A stretch of DNA of 64,000 bases from Druceiella hillmani (lineage: Eukaryota; Arthropoda; Insecta; Lepidoptera; Hepialidae). Below, one piece after another: positions 47,861 through 59,249 of this stretch; position 1 is the stretch's first letter, and every line of letters begins with the position of its first letter. The notes below the pieces were generated by a model, which saw nothing but the letters and a program-made list of their open reading frames with translations, ran no database searches and had not been told where the DNA came from. Location of the stretch: NCBI GenBank assembly GCA_039881145.1, contig JAYKKI010000060.1, positions 11,742,501-11,806,500 of the forward strand, in the 5' to 3' direction. The translations under genes and the position numbers were made by a program.

Positions 47861-49371
47861 GTTGCATAGTATAATATATGGCGAAGAGACCTTCAATGAA
47901 CTGCAACGAAATAAAATTATTCTTTTAATTTAATAAAATTAACTTTTTATTAGGTACATATTTTTATTCAATCCTGCAACCTTATCATGCATTCATAATT
48001 AGAGTACAGTGAAATATAATCGCAGTAGATATGGATAAATCATAATTACGTACTGTAAACCCAGTGAAAATGAAATATTTAATCTGTTGCATAGTATAAT
48101 ATATGGCGAAGAGACCTTCAATGAACTGCAACAAATAAAATTATTCTTTTAATTTAATAAAATTAACTTTTTATTAGGTACATATTTTTATTCAATCCTA
48201 CAACCTTATCATGCATTCATAATTAGAGTACAGTGAAATATAATCGCAGTAGATATGGATAAATCATAATTACGTACTGTAAACCCATTGAAAATGAAAT
48301 ATTTAATTTGTTGCATAGTATAATTAATGGCGAAGAGACCTTCAATGAATTGCAACGAAATAGAATTATTCTTTTAATTTAATAAAATTAACTTTTTATT
48401 AGGTACATATTTTTATTCAATCCTACAACCTTATCATGCATTCATAATTAGAGTACAGTGAAATATAATCGCAGTAGATATGGATAAATCATAATTACGT
48501 ACTGTAAACCCATTGAAAATGAAATATTTAATTTGTTGCATAGTATAATTAATGGCGAAGAGACCTTCAATGAATTGCAACGAAATAAAATTATTCTTTT
48601 AATTTAATAAAATTAACTTTTTATTAGGTACATATTTTTATTCAATCCTACAACCTTATCATGCACTCATAATTAGAGTACAGTGAAATATAATCGCAGT
48701 AGATATGGATAAATCATAATTACGTACTGTAAACCCAGTGAAAATGAAATATTTAATTTGTTGCATAGTATAATATATGGCGAAGAGACCTTCAATGAAT
48801 TGCAACGAAATAAAATTTTTCTTTTAATAAAACTAACTTTTAATTAGGTACATATTTTCATTCAATCGTGCATCCCTATCATGCACTCATAATTAGAGTA
48901 CAGTGAAATGTAATCGAAGTACATATGGACAAATCATAATTACGTACTGTAAACCCAGTGAAAATGAAATATTTAATTTGTTGCATAGTATAATATATGG
49001 CTAAGAGACCTTCAATGAACTGCAACGAAATAAAATTATTCTTTTAATTTAATAAAATAAACTTTTAATTAGGTACATATTTTTATTCAATCCTGCATCC
49101 TTATCATGCACGCATAATTAGAGAACACTGAAATGTAATCGCAGTAGATATCGATAAATCATAATTACATACTGTAAACCCAGTGAAAAGAAAATATTTA
49201 ATTTGTTGCGTAGTATAATATACGGTGAAGAGATCTTCAATGAAATGCAACGAAATAAAATTATTCCTTTAATAAAACTAACTTTTAATTAGGTACATAT
49301 TTTCATTCAATCGTGCATCCCTATCATGCACTCATAATTAGAGTACACTGAAATGTAATCGAAGTAGATAT
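47861..49371 (+). repeat. Tandem array, seven units of about 225 bp
   Basis: Units begin GTTGCATAGTATAATATATG (or close variants) at 47861, 48086, 48310, 48535, 48760, 48980 and 49205. Spacings are 225, 224, 225, 225, 220 and 225; the last unit is cut short. Each contains GAAGAGACCTTCAATGAA, TTAGGTACATATTTTTATTC, ATCATGCA, AATTAGAGTACAGTGAAAT and TACGTACTGTAAACCCA. The first four units are nearly identical; the later ones diverge. It is noncoding and follows closely after the fossil gene. Confidence 0.95.
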
Positions 49372-49404
49372 CAGCTCTATAGTTAATCAAGTATCGCTAT
49401 TTTG

Positions 49405-49483
49405 TGGAAAGGTTCATAGTGAATAACCCATCTGTTTACGAATCATAAATTTCTAAGTTCGAATCCTAGCAGGATCAAGATAG
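49405..49483 (+). pseudogene. tRNA-Arg-like remnant
   Basis: AGTGAATAACCCATCTG, TTTACGAATCATAAATTTC and AAGTTCGAATCCTAGCAGG follow arthropod tRNA-Arg (ACG type) through the D-loop, anticodon arm (ACG at the anticodon position) and T-arm. The box B core GTTCGAATCC is intact at 49457-49466. The D-arm is decayed and no closed acceptor stem is seen. It sits just after the 225-bp array. Confidence 0.5.
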
Positions 49484-50555
49484 CGGGTATGAATATTAAA
49501 AAGTGTTTTTATAAATGTTTTAATTTAAATTAACTCACTGACTGATAATAAAAATGTTAGTGTTCACTTTCCTTCGACAGGTACTTATGCATTTGAACTC
49601 TATGTATGTGGTAAATAATAAACTCAATATATTTGCAACTATACCGAGTCTTGATCTAATGGAAAATGAGCTTAGGAGGACATCTGAGTTTAAATTTAAT
49701 AAACACCAACATTAATTTAAATTCGGATACAATTTTTATTATTACTATTGTCGTTTTGTTTTATGTATTTTAAGTTCGATTCATTTCTAAAAATTGTCTT
49801 AACTAAAATATTATCGAAATGAACTTATTTTTTATTGAATTACAGGCAACATAAATAACAACAAGGTAACAAAATAAGTTACATGCAATAAAAATATCTG
49901 GGAAAGTTTATTGACCCGTCCTCATTTGTTATTGGAAAAAAATAATATATGACGTTAGTATATTTTATTAAAATACATTTTTTATACTTTAATTTTTTTC
50001 AAAACTTTCTGATGCTAGAATTGTATAAATCATGTGAGCAGGTTGTTGGATTTTGCAGGTTAATATCCTTTAAATGGGTAAGTAAGGTCATGAAATAAAG
50101 GGCACGAGAAAAATAAATCTTAATTAATTAATTAGCAAGTCTTTTACCAAAATGTGGGTTCAAATGTGCCATTCCTCAATGAAAAGTAATTATCAAAAAT
50201 AAATAAATTGATATTAGTTTTCGTTAGTATCGTGGACGTGTTGTATCAAGTAAATAAATTTTAGAACGTTTTTTTTCTTTTTCCAACCATTGATTGGAAA
50301 ACTGTTCTTGTACATGGGTTGTATTATTTTAAACGATCTTTTAACTATGTTTTATGTTATTTTTTGTTGAAAAATTAATTTTTGCGATTCTATTTAATTT
50401 GAACTACGGCCGTTTTGAAACTTTTAAGTCGATGCAATCTATTACTAAAATCAAACCAAATTTTTATGTAAATTACTTTTTTGTCAATTTTTGCCCCTGT
50501 TGAATAAGAAATGTGATTTCCAGACCCTCTACAAATTTCATTATAACCCATATAC
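49484..50555. other. AT-rich intergenic sequence
   Basis: The start may be the body of a SINE whose head is the tRNA-like segment before it. Otherwise nothing is recognised. Confidence 0.4.
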
Positions 50556-50715
50556 ACCATACACACAGCATACATATACATATGTACACATAAAAAAACA
50601 CGCACATACATATAGCACGCACGCATGTATGAATGCATACGTGCTAGCATACACGCATGAACTCTCAGGTACACACGCTCATGTGTGGGCAGGCGAACAA
50701 ACGCCCACATACGGA
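50556..50715. repeat. (CA)-rich low-complexity region
   Basis: Degenerate ACAC/CACGC/CATA repeats. The overlapping frames on both strands are artefacts. Confidence 0.8.
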
Positions 50716-51109
50716 CTCATACATATAGATAAAAGTTTCCTTAAGCATTTCCAAACTATTTTATTACTTCGTAAAATGTATATATAATTGAAAGCTTAAC
50801 ACTGAAACTTTATTTAAAATTGTATTCAGTTCAGTCACATGTGCGTATAATATATATCTTGACATATTCGTGTATATATACATACGAGTACTTATATATA
50901 TGAAAAAGTAGACGAGGGAAAACTCTTTTTAAAAGCGTTTGTGAAATCTTATTGAAAGATATCAAAAACAATGTCGATATTGGAATCACTCAATTTTCTG
51001 CATTGTAGTTTAAGCAAAAAGTAGTCCTAGTTTTATTCATATAATATAACTTATAAAAGACATCGTGTTTAAAATTATAAAATTGGTCATGTGTGCGTGT
51101 ATATATTTC

Positions 51110-51955
51110 AGTTTGCAGCCTAAACTATGTTTCACAGACGAATGTCATTTTTATATAGTAGTAGACCCAGCTCTCCCATACAGCATAACGGTGGCTGCGC
51201 TTCGATAACTATAAGGGTATGAAAGATATGGGGGTTGAAAGTAGTCGACCTCGGAAATGTGTGACATTCAATATGAAAGGTCCAGTTTTTCTACAATGTT
51301 TTAGAAATTTCTACAATATTCTGGAACACTGTCCAATTCTCATACATATTCATTGTCCTCACCCTATTTCTTCACTCCAGCAACCCACCCTTTCTTATTC
51401 CTCTAACATTAACAAACAGTTTTTATTTTATTAATTAATATTCAACTGATTTATTTTAAATAATAATCAATATAAAAAAAATTATTTGCCAATTGTATTC
51501 TAAATAACTTTTTTTCACTTGAATTATTTGCAAATAATTTTACATGCTTGGTTTTTATTGAGTTATTATGTGAAATATATGTCTTAATTACGATATTGGA
51601 GAATATTCTAAATTATTCAGATTATTTAGTACGCAATGGGCCAGAATGTTCGAAAATATTTTGGAATTATTTATGTAGTCTGAAAAGTCATCCCCACTAC
51701 TCATATATAGTTCGCGACTATTCCAAACCATTTTTGAACATTCTAGCCCAGTTCAATAAATAAATAATAATCTATTCCATAACTTTTTAAATAAAATATT
51801 TTATGCTCCTTTCTAACTTATCAAAACTAATGTAATCAATATGTAAATAAGTTTCTTTACTCATTTACAGCTCAACTATTCAATCGATTTTCATGAAATT
51901 TGACTTCAAACTATATGTTTCATTCCTCGCAAGCGAAGCTGCGGGAAACAGCTAG
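51110..51955 (+). mobile_element. Possible non-autonomous Helitron, 3' end recognisable
   Basis: The end reads CTCAACTATTCAATCGATTT, TCATGAAATTTGACTTC, then a short hairpin-forming stretch CTCGCAAGCGAAGCTGCGGG (51926-51945), 6 bases, and CTAG at 51952-51955. A GC hairpin a few bases before CTRR is the Helitron 3' signature. The GATTTTCATGAAATTTG/GAAGCTGCGGG-A-CAGCTAG wording is typical of insect Helitron families. The left boundary is uncertain. A GC-richer segment with ATTTTTATATAGTAGTAGA at about 51149 may belong to it. No rep/helicase frame is seen. Confidence 0.4.
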
Positions 51956-53765
51956 AGAAATTATAAAATTTTAACACGTTCACCCACAAGACATATTAAA
52001 GGCTCAATTAACTATATTTTTAATCCTAATATAATTCCTCACGTCTTGTGAAGAAGTAAAAAGAAAATAACATGAAACAAATGTGCGAAAAATGTAAACA
52101 AATTTTCATTAAATATGTAAAATTAAGCTCTTTTAAAACATTTTATTTCTTTCACATAACATCTTCTATATTGGTTTTTACCTCGTATTCCCTACCACGT
52201 AACTTTTATGAATTACGTATAAACAAATGTTTGATCCTTAAACTTGTAAATATTTTCGTATTAAAAATTTCTTGTAACGGAAAATATGTTTCCGTTTATT
52301 TAACAACCCGTGATAAAGTAAATATAGGAATTGCATAAAAATATTCTTTTATCCTAAAAATAGCGTCATTAGGCTTTGCAATCATTTTCTCTTCTGGCTT
52401 TATCCATAAAAGTGTTGGCAAGAAAGGAAATTCAAAATATTCGTAATTTTCCTCTTTCATTGAATTGATTCAAATCTTAAACATTGTGGAAAAATGGTTC
52501 TTAAAATATATAAATATTTTAACGGTCATATAACGAGACTAATTTTAAAAGTAAGGAAGCGACATATGTGTGTCGATAATTAGATAGTTTTTCCAAGGGC
52601 AGTTTATTTTCAGTTCTTCGCCTCAAAAAGGAGAAACGTCATTCACGTGTGTACTATAGCCATTTTTCGCAAATAAACCATCATATATAAAGATAACATG
52701 TTGTATAGATATTTGATATATTATTAAAATATATTTTTTTAACATTTAAAAACTTTGTTTGAATAAAATCTATGACAAATGAAGCCATCGATTTTTTTAA
52801 ATTTCAAACCAAATAGAGCATACCTAAATTAATTGAGATGGCAAACTATACATTTTCTAAAACCATTGTTTAACTTAACCTAAAATAATTTTTGAGATAT
52901 TGTCGAAAATGCACAGAAAACTTATGTCAACTCCCTTCATCTCCCAAAAAAGTTAACGTGAAAACTATAATAAAATGTCCGTAGAACATAATAAAATATC
53001 GTAAATGAGCGAGCATAGTAAAGATCTTTTTATATTACTACAATTGTTTATGGTGAATATTACCATAAAAAAAATTGATAAATAATACAATACCTTCTCA
53101 TTAATTTACTTCTGCAGTATTGATGGTGTTATAATTTTATTGTAAAATATTTACAAAATTATTATGAGAAATTTATTTAAGAGTGAGTAGAAGACTTTCA
53201 CATATGTCAATTAAAATAGTGATCTTAAGAGAAAGTACGAATTAGGTCAACGATGTTAAAGAAAAGCAATCTAAATAAAAATAAAGATGATTGTAAGGAT
53301 GTTGGCCAAACCAAAAAGTTAGAGTAATAAAATATTGGATAACGTTCATTTTAGATTCGAAGGACATACATAACCAAAGGCAGAATTTATATTTACGTTT
53401 ACGATACAAAAATGTTTCTTGATCTTTTAAGTTTAAAGACGTATTTTTTTTAATGACCGTATAAGTACATTTCATCACTTGAAAGATAATTATCTAACTT
53501 AAAAATTTTTGGCATTAAAATATTCATAGTTATCATAACTCGCTTAAATAATCATATTTTTGCAATATTATGGATAAGAAAAAGAGTTTATTTACCTATT
53601 TTTCTTTCTTCCACACCTTAAGTAGTAAATTGATCAATTGCTCTGCGTAATGTAACAAAACGTACAATTTTTATCTCGGAATAGAATATATTTTTCTCGG
53701 TTTATGCAGATACGAAGAAGAATTAAATTTTTATACCGCAATAGATTAATGTTTTTCAATAAACC
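51956..53765. other. AT-rich intergenic sequence
   Basis: No gene or element recognised. The frames at 52072-52338 (plus) and 53242-53478 (minus) show no known motif. Confidence 0.45.
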
Positions 53766-54227
53766 AAGGCGTTAGGGACAATCCATGTCCTATCACAACG
53801 ATATATACGACTGGTTTTTATAGGAAACACAAGTCTTTCATTTCGCACTAATTATTATGCAACCAATATAATCGTAGTCTGTATGTTGGATGTCTTACTA
53901 ACTACTAACTTGTGGATACTAACTAACGTAAGTATGGATTTTTATTTTAGAATTTGTTTATTTTTGTTAAAAAAGTCAACCCAATAGGGCTAAAAGCAAA
54001 AACGTAAGAATCCATGTCATATCACGGCAATAGAAACGACTGGCTTTTTAATAAGAAACTCAAGTCTTTCATTTCGCATTTTTTTGTTATGCAGCCAATA
54101 TAATCGTAGTATATATGTTGGATATCTTACTGAGTACTAACTTACGGATATTAACTAACGTAAGTAAGCATGCAATATCACAGTAAATACGTAAGTTAGC
54201 AGTTAGTAAGTACAGTTTTACTTCGCC

Positions 54228-54310
54228 AGTTTGCCCAGTTGGCGCAGCGTTAAAGCACATGATTACGTACGGAACGCGACAGAAGTTTGAGTTCGAATCT
54301 CGATACTCAT
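54228..54310 (+). mobile_element. tRNA-derived SINE head, copy 1
   Basis: Box A TGGCGCAGCGTTAAAGC (54240-54256) and box B GTTCGAATCTC (54291-54301) are about 35 bases apart, as in tRNA genes. The intervening sequence does not form a proper anticodon arm. A T-rich tract follows, which would end a pol III transcript. Confidence 0.65.
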
Positions 54311-54577
54311 GTTTTCTTTTTCCTTATTTTATTTTAGAAAGTGTTATTTCTTTATTGAGCTCAAATCAAAAATATTTTTTTCCTGCGAATTTTTGAATTA
54401 ATATTTATATATGTTAGTTATGCAGATAAAAACAATAATTTAATTTTTTACAATAAGAGAATTTATTATTGTTAAAAAAGCCAACCCGTGAGGGATAAAA
54501 GCGTAAACATAATAATTCATGTCATATCACAGTAAATATGTAAGTTAGTAGTTACTAAGCATAGTTTTATTTCGCTA

Positions 54578-54660
54578 GTTCGTCCAGCTGGCGCAGCGTT
54601 TAAGCCACATTATTACGTACAGAACGCGACAGAAGTTTGAGTTCGAATCTCGATGCTGAA
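54578..54660 (+). mobile_element. tRNA-derived SINE head, copy 2
   Basis: Box A TGGCGCAGCGTTTAAGCC (from 54589) and box B GTTCGAATCTC (54641-54651). It is otherwise the same as copy 1, sharing ATTACGTAC-GAACGCGACAG, followed by TTTCCTTTTTCCTT. Confidence 0.65.
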
Positions 54661-54800
54661 GTTTCCTTTTTCCTTGATTTTATTTTAAAAAATATTATTT
54701 CTTTATTGAATTCAAATAAAAAATGTTTCATTCTCGTGAAATTTTTGAATGAATATTTTTGTATATTAATTACTAAGTTATACGCATATCAGTTGCCACG

Positions 54801-56652
54801 CTTTTTCCATAGTTTGCCATAGTTGAAGCACTGAGCAAATGGTCTTTGACAAATGTTGTGGTGGACTATGTTTTGAGCGAATAGGACCTTTAAAAGGCTG
54901 TCTGAAAATAGGAATAATTAAGTTTTATGCTGTTTTCTTTTTAATTGCTAAGTCACTTTATATCTCTGTGTAAATTTTGTAGCCAAAATATTTCTTTGCT
55001 TCTTATTTTATAAAATATTGTCTGAACAGTTAGCCTGGGATAACTCGTGAGGTACGGATTAAAATTGCGACTTGAAAAAATTTGCATTTATTTTCTTTAT
55101 CGGTGTTTTAAGTAAGATAGTTGCAATGTATTATTGAAAATAGCTACAAAATTTTTCAGACTTTTTGATGTGGAAACTTAAAATTTAGATTAGCTATAAA
55201 GCATATTATTCCATACATATCCCAAATATTTGTATGGAAATTTAAAGAGTCAGAAAATTGAAAGAACCACTCAAATAAAGCCCGAAACCAAATAGTTTCA
55301 CAGTTTGTTCAGAATTCTGTAACAGAGTTTTAGAGATGTTACTGAAAATAGCCTTATATGTACCTATGTGTGTACAAAATACTCATAATCCGAGTTCTGT
55401 TCATTCACATCGGAATAAACATGATTTTTAATACTGTAAAATTTAATATCATTCAGTGGGTTTATTAGTAAATATGACGGAGTAAGCAGTATACAGATGA
55501 TTTTATTAGCAATTCATATATTAATATATTTGAAGTGAATAAAAAGAGATTTCGATGAATCTAGGCTTATAATTTAAGTTTATTATATGCATGAATTTGT
55601 ATATATTTTCAACCTATATATATGAAAATCCATTTTAGGAGAAATATTGAGTACTTCATTTTGTGCAACAAATATTTTCTAACTCTCTACTGCGTGATGC
55701 TACCACTACCATTGTTTCTATGATACATTGTTTTTATTTTTACAACGTTGATTCAATAACTGATTAAAAGTAAGCAGAAATTAATTTTACGCGTCATCCA
55801 GTATCTTTAGTGGTAGCTAGTTGAATCTTATATCACGTTGATCCATAAACAAGAGCAAATTAAAGGGTCTGAAATACGTGTTATAACTGAAACTTTTGAT
55901 TTTAAAATTTTAATAATTTATTGGACGTTGGAACGTTTATGGTGATATTTTGCGCCATTACAAGATAATTTTATGGCGCTTAGAGAATGTGGAAATTAGA
56001 AGCAGCTAGAAATATACATTACTAGCTCGTAAAATTTCAGAAATTGACAGCTTTTTAATTAGTTACCACAAAAAATTTGCACAAGTGTTGTAGAGTATAG
56101 TGTACCTTTGAGTAACAATGGATGGCACTAAGTGTATTTTAAATCGGGCAATGAAATTTCCACACGTACACATTTGGCAAAATGGGCATTTCCAGAAGTG
56201 AAGTGTGAAGTAGTGCTAGAGAGATAGGTGCTTGAATAAATAATTCGAATAAGGGTAGATGCATGAGGACAAACGTCATTATCGGAGGTCTTCTGCGTAA
56301 GAAAAATTTTGATGTCTTGTATATCCGAAATAAGCTTATTTAGTATTCTAAATTTGTTTAAAATTTTAACACATTAAAATATTCACAAAATTTACAGCAA
56401 TTCAGCAATATTTATGTTAATCTCTCTAGGACTTCTACTGCTAACCTTATTTACAGGAAAGCTTTGTTATTACGAACCTGGCAGAAAGAAAACTACTTTC
56501 ATTTGAATTTTTTTTGAGTGTGTTAGTTTCTTCGTTTCATTTTGAACGTAATCAATGGTTAAGAATGCACTTTTAAAAATTCAAAGGTCTACACGTCCAG
56601 TGATCTATGTTTTTCTATAGTTTGCACGTATGAATTCGCTTACATAATTAAT
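54801..56652. other. AT-rich intergenic sequence
   Basis: No gene, RNA or element recognised. Confidence 0.5.
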
Positions 56653-56700
56653 AATATATATATATGTATATATATGTATATATATATATATATATATATT
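56653..56700. repeat. (TA)n microsatellite
   Basis: Short TA run with GTA interruptions. Confidence 0.9.
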
Positions 56701-58156
56701 GAAATTACATAAATACTAATAATTTATTTTACTAAAATTGGTGCCATAGGGATTGATTCCACTGAATTATAACCTAAAATGAAATGTAGAGATGTAATTT
56801 TGTAAACAATTACGTAAATTTGTTATACTTTATTACAATTAGTACAATTATTATTTAATTTTTATTTCAGGTAAGTAAGATAGGATAAGTGTTTTTTAAA
56901 CCACTTGAATCATAAGTCATTCTGACGAATGGTTAAGTATTTTTTATTATGTCGGAAAAATATCACGGATTAGAGTATGTGGGCGAGAGGAAAAGAAATA
57001 TTTTTATTAAAATTTAATAATTTTGAAAAGAATTTAAAATATGTAATTTTTAAATAAATTTTTGTCGTTAAAATTTTTATAAAGTGCTTTAAAATTTTAG
57101 TTATATACAGAAGAATAGTTTTGAAAAAGACTTTTACTATTTTTAGAAATATATTTTCAATTTTATAAATAAAATCAATGAGTTGTGAAAACTGAATCAA
57201 AACGTTGTATTATCTATGTATGCGTAAAAACACATTAACACAGGTAAAAGGAAGATGCGACTATTACAAACCAACGTTTTACCATTGGAAGTTTTTTTTT
57301 CCTAGCAAAGTTCTAACGTTCTGATAACTGGTTTAATATACATATGAAAATATTTCATAGAAAACAGTTTCGATAGATTTTTGCATAAATATGTAAAATG
57401 TTTCTTAAAAGTCATGAAATTAGTTTTGAAATAAATGTACCATCCCTTATGTCAGTTTTTTTAAACATAAAAAATGTAAAAATTTATGAATTGCAATTTT
57501 ATAAAACAAAGAACGATATCGACTAAAAAACTTAAGTAAACAAGCAACATTATATAATACCTAAAAAACGTTGTTATTTAAATGCAGGATGAGTATGTAA
57601 ATTGACAAAAATAGGCAAATACTCAATTAAGGAATGGCCTTCTAAAGAAAATGTCAGTGTATATTCGCTCGTTTCTGAGTACAATTCATAATATGTTTTG
57701 CCTCAGTGAGCCTAAAAATAGTACATAGGAACTTACAAACCCTTCAAAACAACAAAATATTTTTTATTTGATTCTTCACTTTTCCATTTATGTTTTCTCA
57801 CTGGAAATGCTAGACAGTGTTTTTTTTTAAATCATAAAATAATCTTTAAATAGTATTTTTTTAAACTTTAAAAGAATATTCCAATTTTACTTCAAATTTA
57901 ACCCACCTAAGAATCTAAATTGACTCCGACAGAAGATTTCGTTAATAAATAAGAGTCGGCCTCTTTAAGCCACAGCTTACGAAGTGCTTCTCACAATTAA
58001 TCATTTACTTCTCCACAAGAGTTCATTACTCGATTTAGTGGTTGTTGTTACAACCCCTGGAAGTAATTAGTACCACCTGGTAGGACACTAAAATATCGAT
58101 CCTACTTCAGACCTAGTAACCAGTATTTCCCTTTATAATTAAGCTGTGTATTTACA

Positions 58157-58159
<3 letters not shown>
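56701..58159. other. AT-rich intergenic sequence
   Basis: Nothing recognised. The minus-strand frame 56970-57200 is K/I/F-rich and likely chance. Confidence 0.5.

Positions 58160-58235
<76 letters not shown>
58160..58235. repeat. (TA)n microsatellite
   Basis: TA run immediately before the 124-bp array. Confidence 0.95.
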
Positions 58236-58238
<3 letters not shown>

Positions 58239-58250
58239 TCAGTAACAAGC

Positions 58251-58735
58251 GATCAGAAGCCATAGCTCCAAATTGCCTGCATACTACATGTTGTTTTGAA
58301 ATATCGTGTGCCTAGGGAGGCCAGTGGAATCCGCAGATACATGAGCGGAATATGCATGGTTATCAGCATAAGGAGATCAAAAGACATAACTCCAATTTGT
58401 CTATATACTACGTGTTATTTTGAAATATCCTGTGTCTAGGGAGTCCAGTAGAGTCCGCAGACACATGGGCGGAATATGCACGGATATCAGTATCAGGAGA
58501 TCAGAAGCCATAGCTTCAATTTGCGTACGTACTACTTGTAATTTTGAAAAAATCGTGTGTCTAGGGAGGCCATTGGAGTTCGTAGACACATGGACGGAAT
58601 ATGCATGGATATCAGTATTAGGTGATCGGAAGCCGTAGCTCCATTTTCCCCAGATTGCTATTTTGAAATACCATGTGTCTAGGGAGTCCAGTGGAGTCCG
58701 CGGATACATGTGCGGCAAGTATTGCGGTAGAATCT
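58251..58735 (+). repeat. Tandem array, four units of 124 bp
   Basis: Units start GATCAGAAGCCATAGCTCCA (or variants) at 58251, 58375, 58499 and 58624. Each has a run of TATTTTGAAAT, GTGTCTAGGGAGKCCAGTGG, AGTCCGCAGACACATG and GCGGAATATGCATGGATATC. The unit is far richer in C+G than the surroundings and the copies are about 80-90% alike. Frames crossing it on both strands (for example the repeated DSLDT stretches on the minus strand) only reflect the repeat. Confidence 0.9.
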
Positions 58736-59249
58736 TTGAATGCACTTCTTACTTTATCCCTAATGTAAAAATGATGACAAATAATTAAAATAGAGACGGA
58801 TGGAACAAAGCAACTTAATGACTCTAGGAATTAGAAATAGAGACGGATGGACCAAACGAAATTACAAGATCGTCCCATTTGACTTTGTGGCAACGGAATT
58901 CTAAACACTTGATCTCTAGCTTCTGCATAGTTCGTAAAACATTTCTGTTAGAAATAAATTCACTCAGTCGCTGATTTATATCCGTTCGTTTTGTTTATTT
59001 TAACCGGACATGGTAAATGGAAACTTATTTTTATATTGTTTTTGCTTTTGAAAACTGCACAATGTTAAATGTGAGAAGAGAACATCACATACCAGTAATG
59101 TTTATTTTCAAATGAGTTTAGTTCATAAATCGCTCCTCTTCTTCCATCGTCTTACTGATCGTCGCATTTTTTGCGTTATTCATACCAAAGTTTAATACAT
59201 TTACATTAAATAAGTATTTACTTGAGGGAGATGAAAACATTAACGAGAA
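58736..59249. other. Intergenic; small direct repeat
   Basis: AATAGAGACGGATGGA occurs at about 58788 and 58845. No gene is seen. Confidence 0.4.

Larger units (their letters stand above)
53770..54800 (+). repeat. Three-unit complex repeat cluster with tRNA-like heads
   Basis: Segments with TCCATGTCNTATCAC occur at about 53786, 54012 and 54516. Units 1 and 2 share AACGA-TGGTTTTT, CAAGTCTTTCATTTCGCA, CCAATATAATCGTAGT and TAACTAACGTAAGTA. Units 2 and 3 share GTTAAAAAAGYCAACCC-GGG-TAAAAGC, ATATCACAGTAAATAYGTAA and a tRNA-like segment followed by TTTTCTTTTTCCTT. Copies are about 80-90% alike by eye. The cluster looks like a SINE family amplified locally in tandem. Confidence 0.7.

Noticed and set aside
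47861..49371. CRISPR-like or direct-repeat/spacer array
   Set aside because: The whole 225-bp unit is repeated without unique spacers; it is a plain tandem repeat in a eukaryote.
52072..52338. 88-codon frame with Lys/Cys-rich start
   Set aside because: No domain, splice context or family resemblance; composition is typical of AT-rich noncoding DNA.
58401..58745. 114-codon minus-strand frame with internal peptide repeats
   Set aside because: The repeats have the period of the 124-bp DNA array, and the plus strand is open as well, so it is not evidence for a protein.
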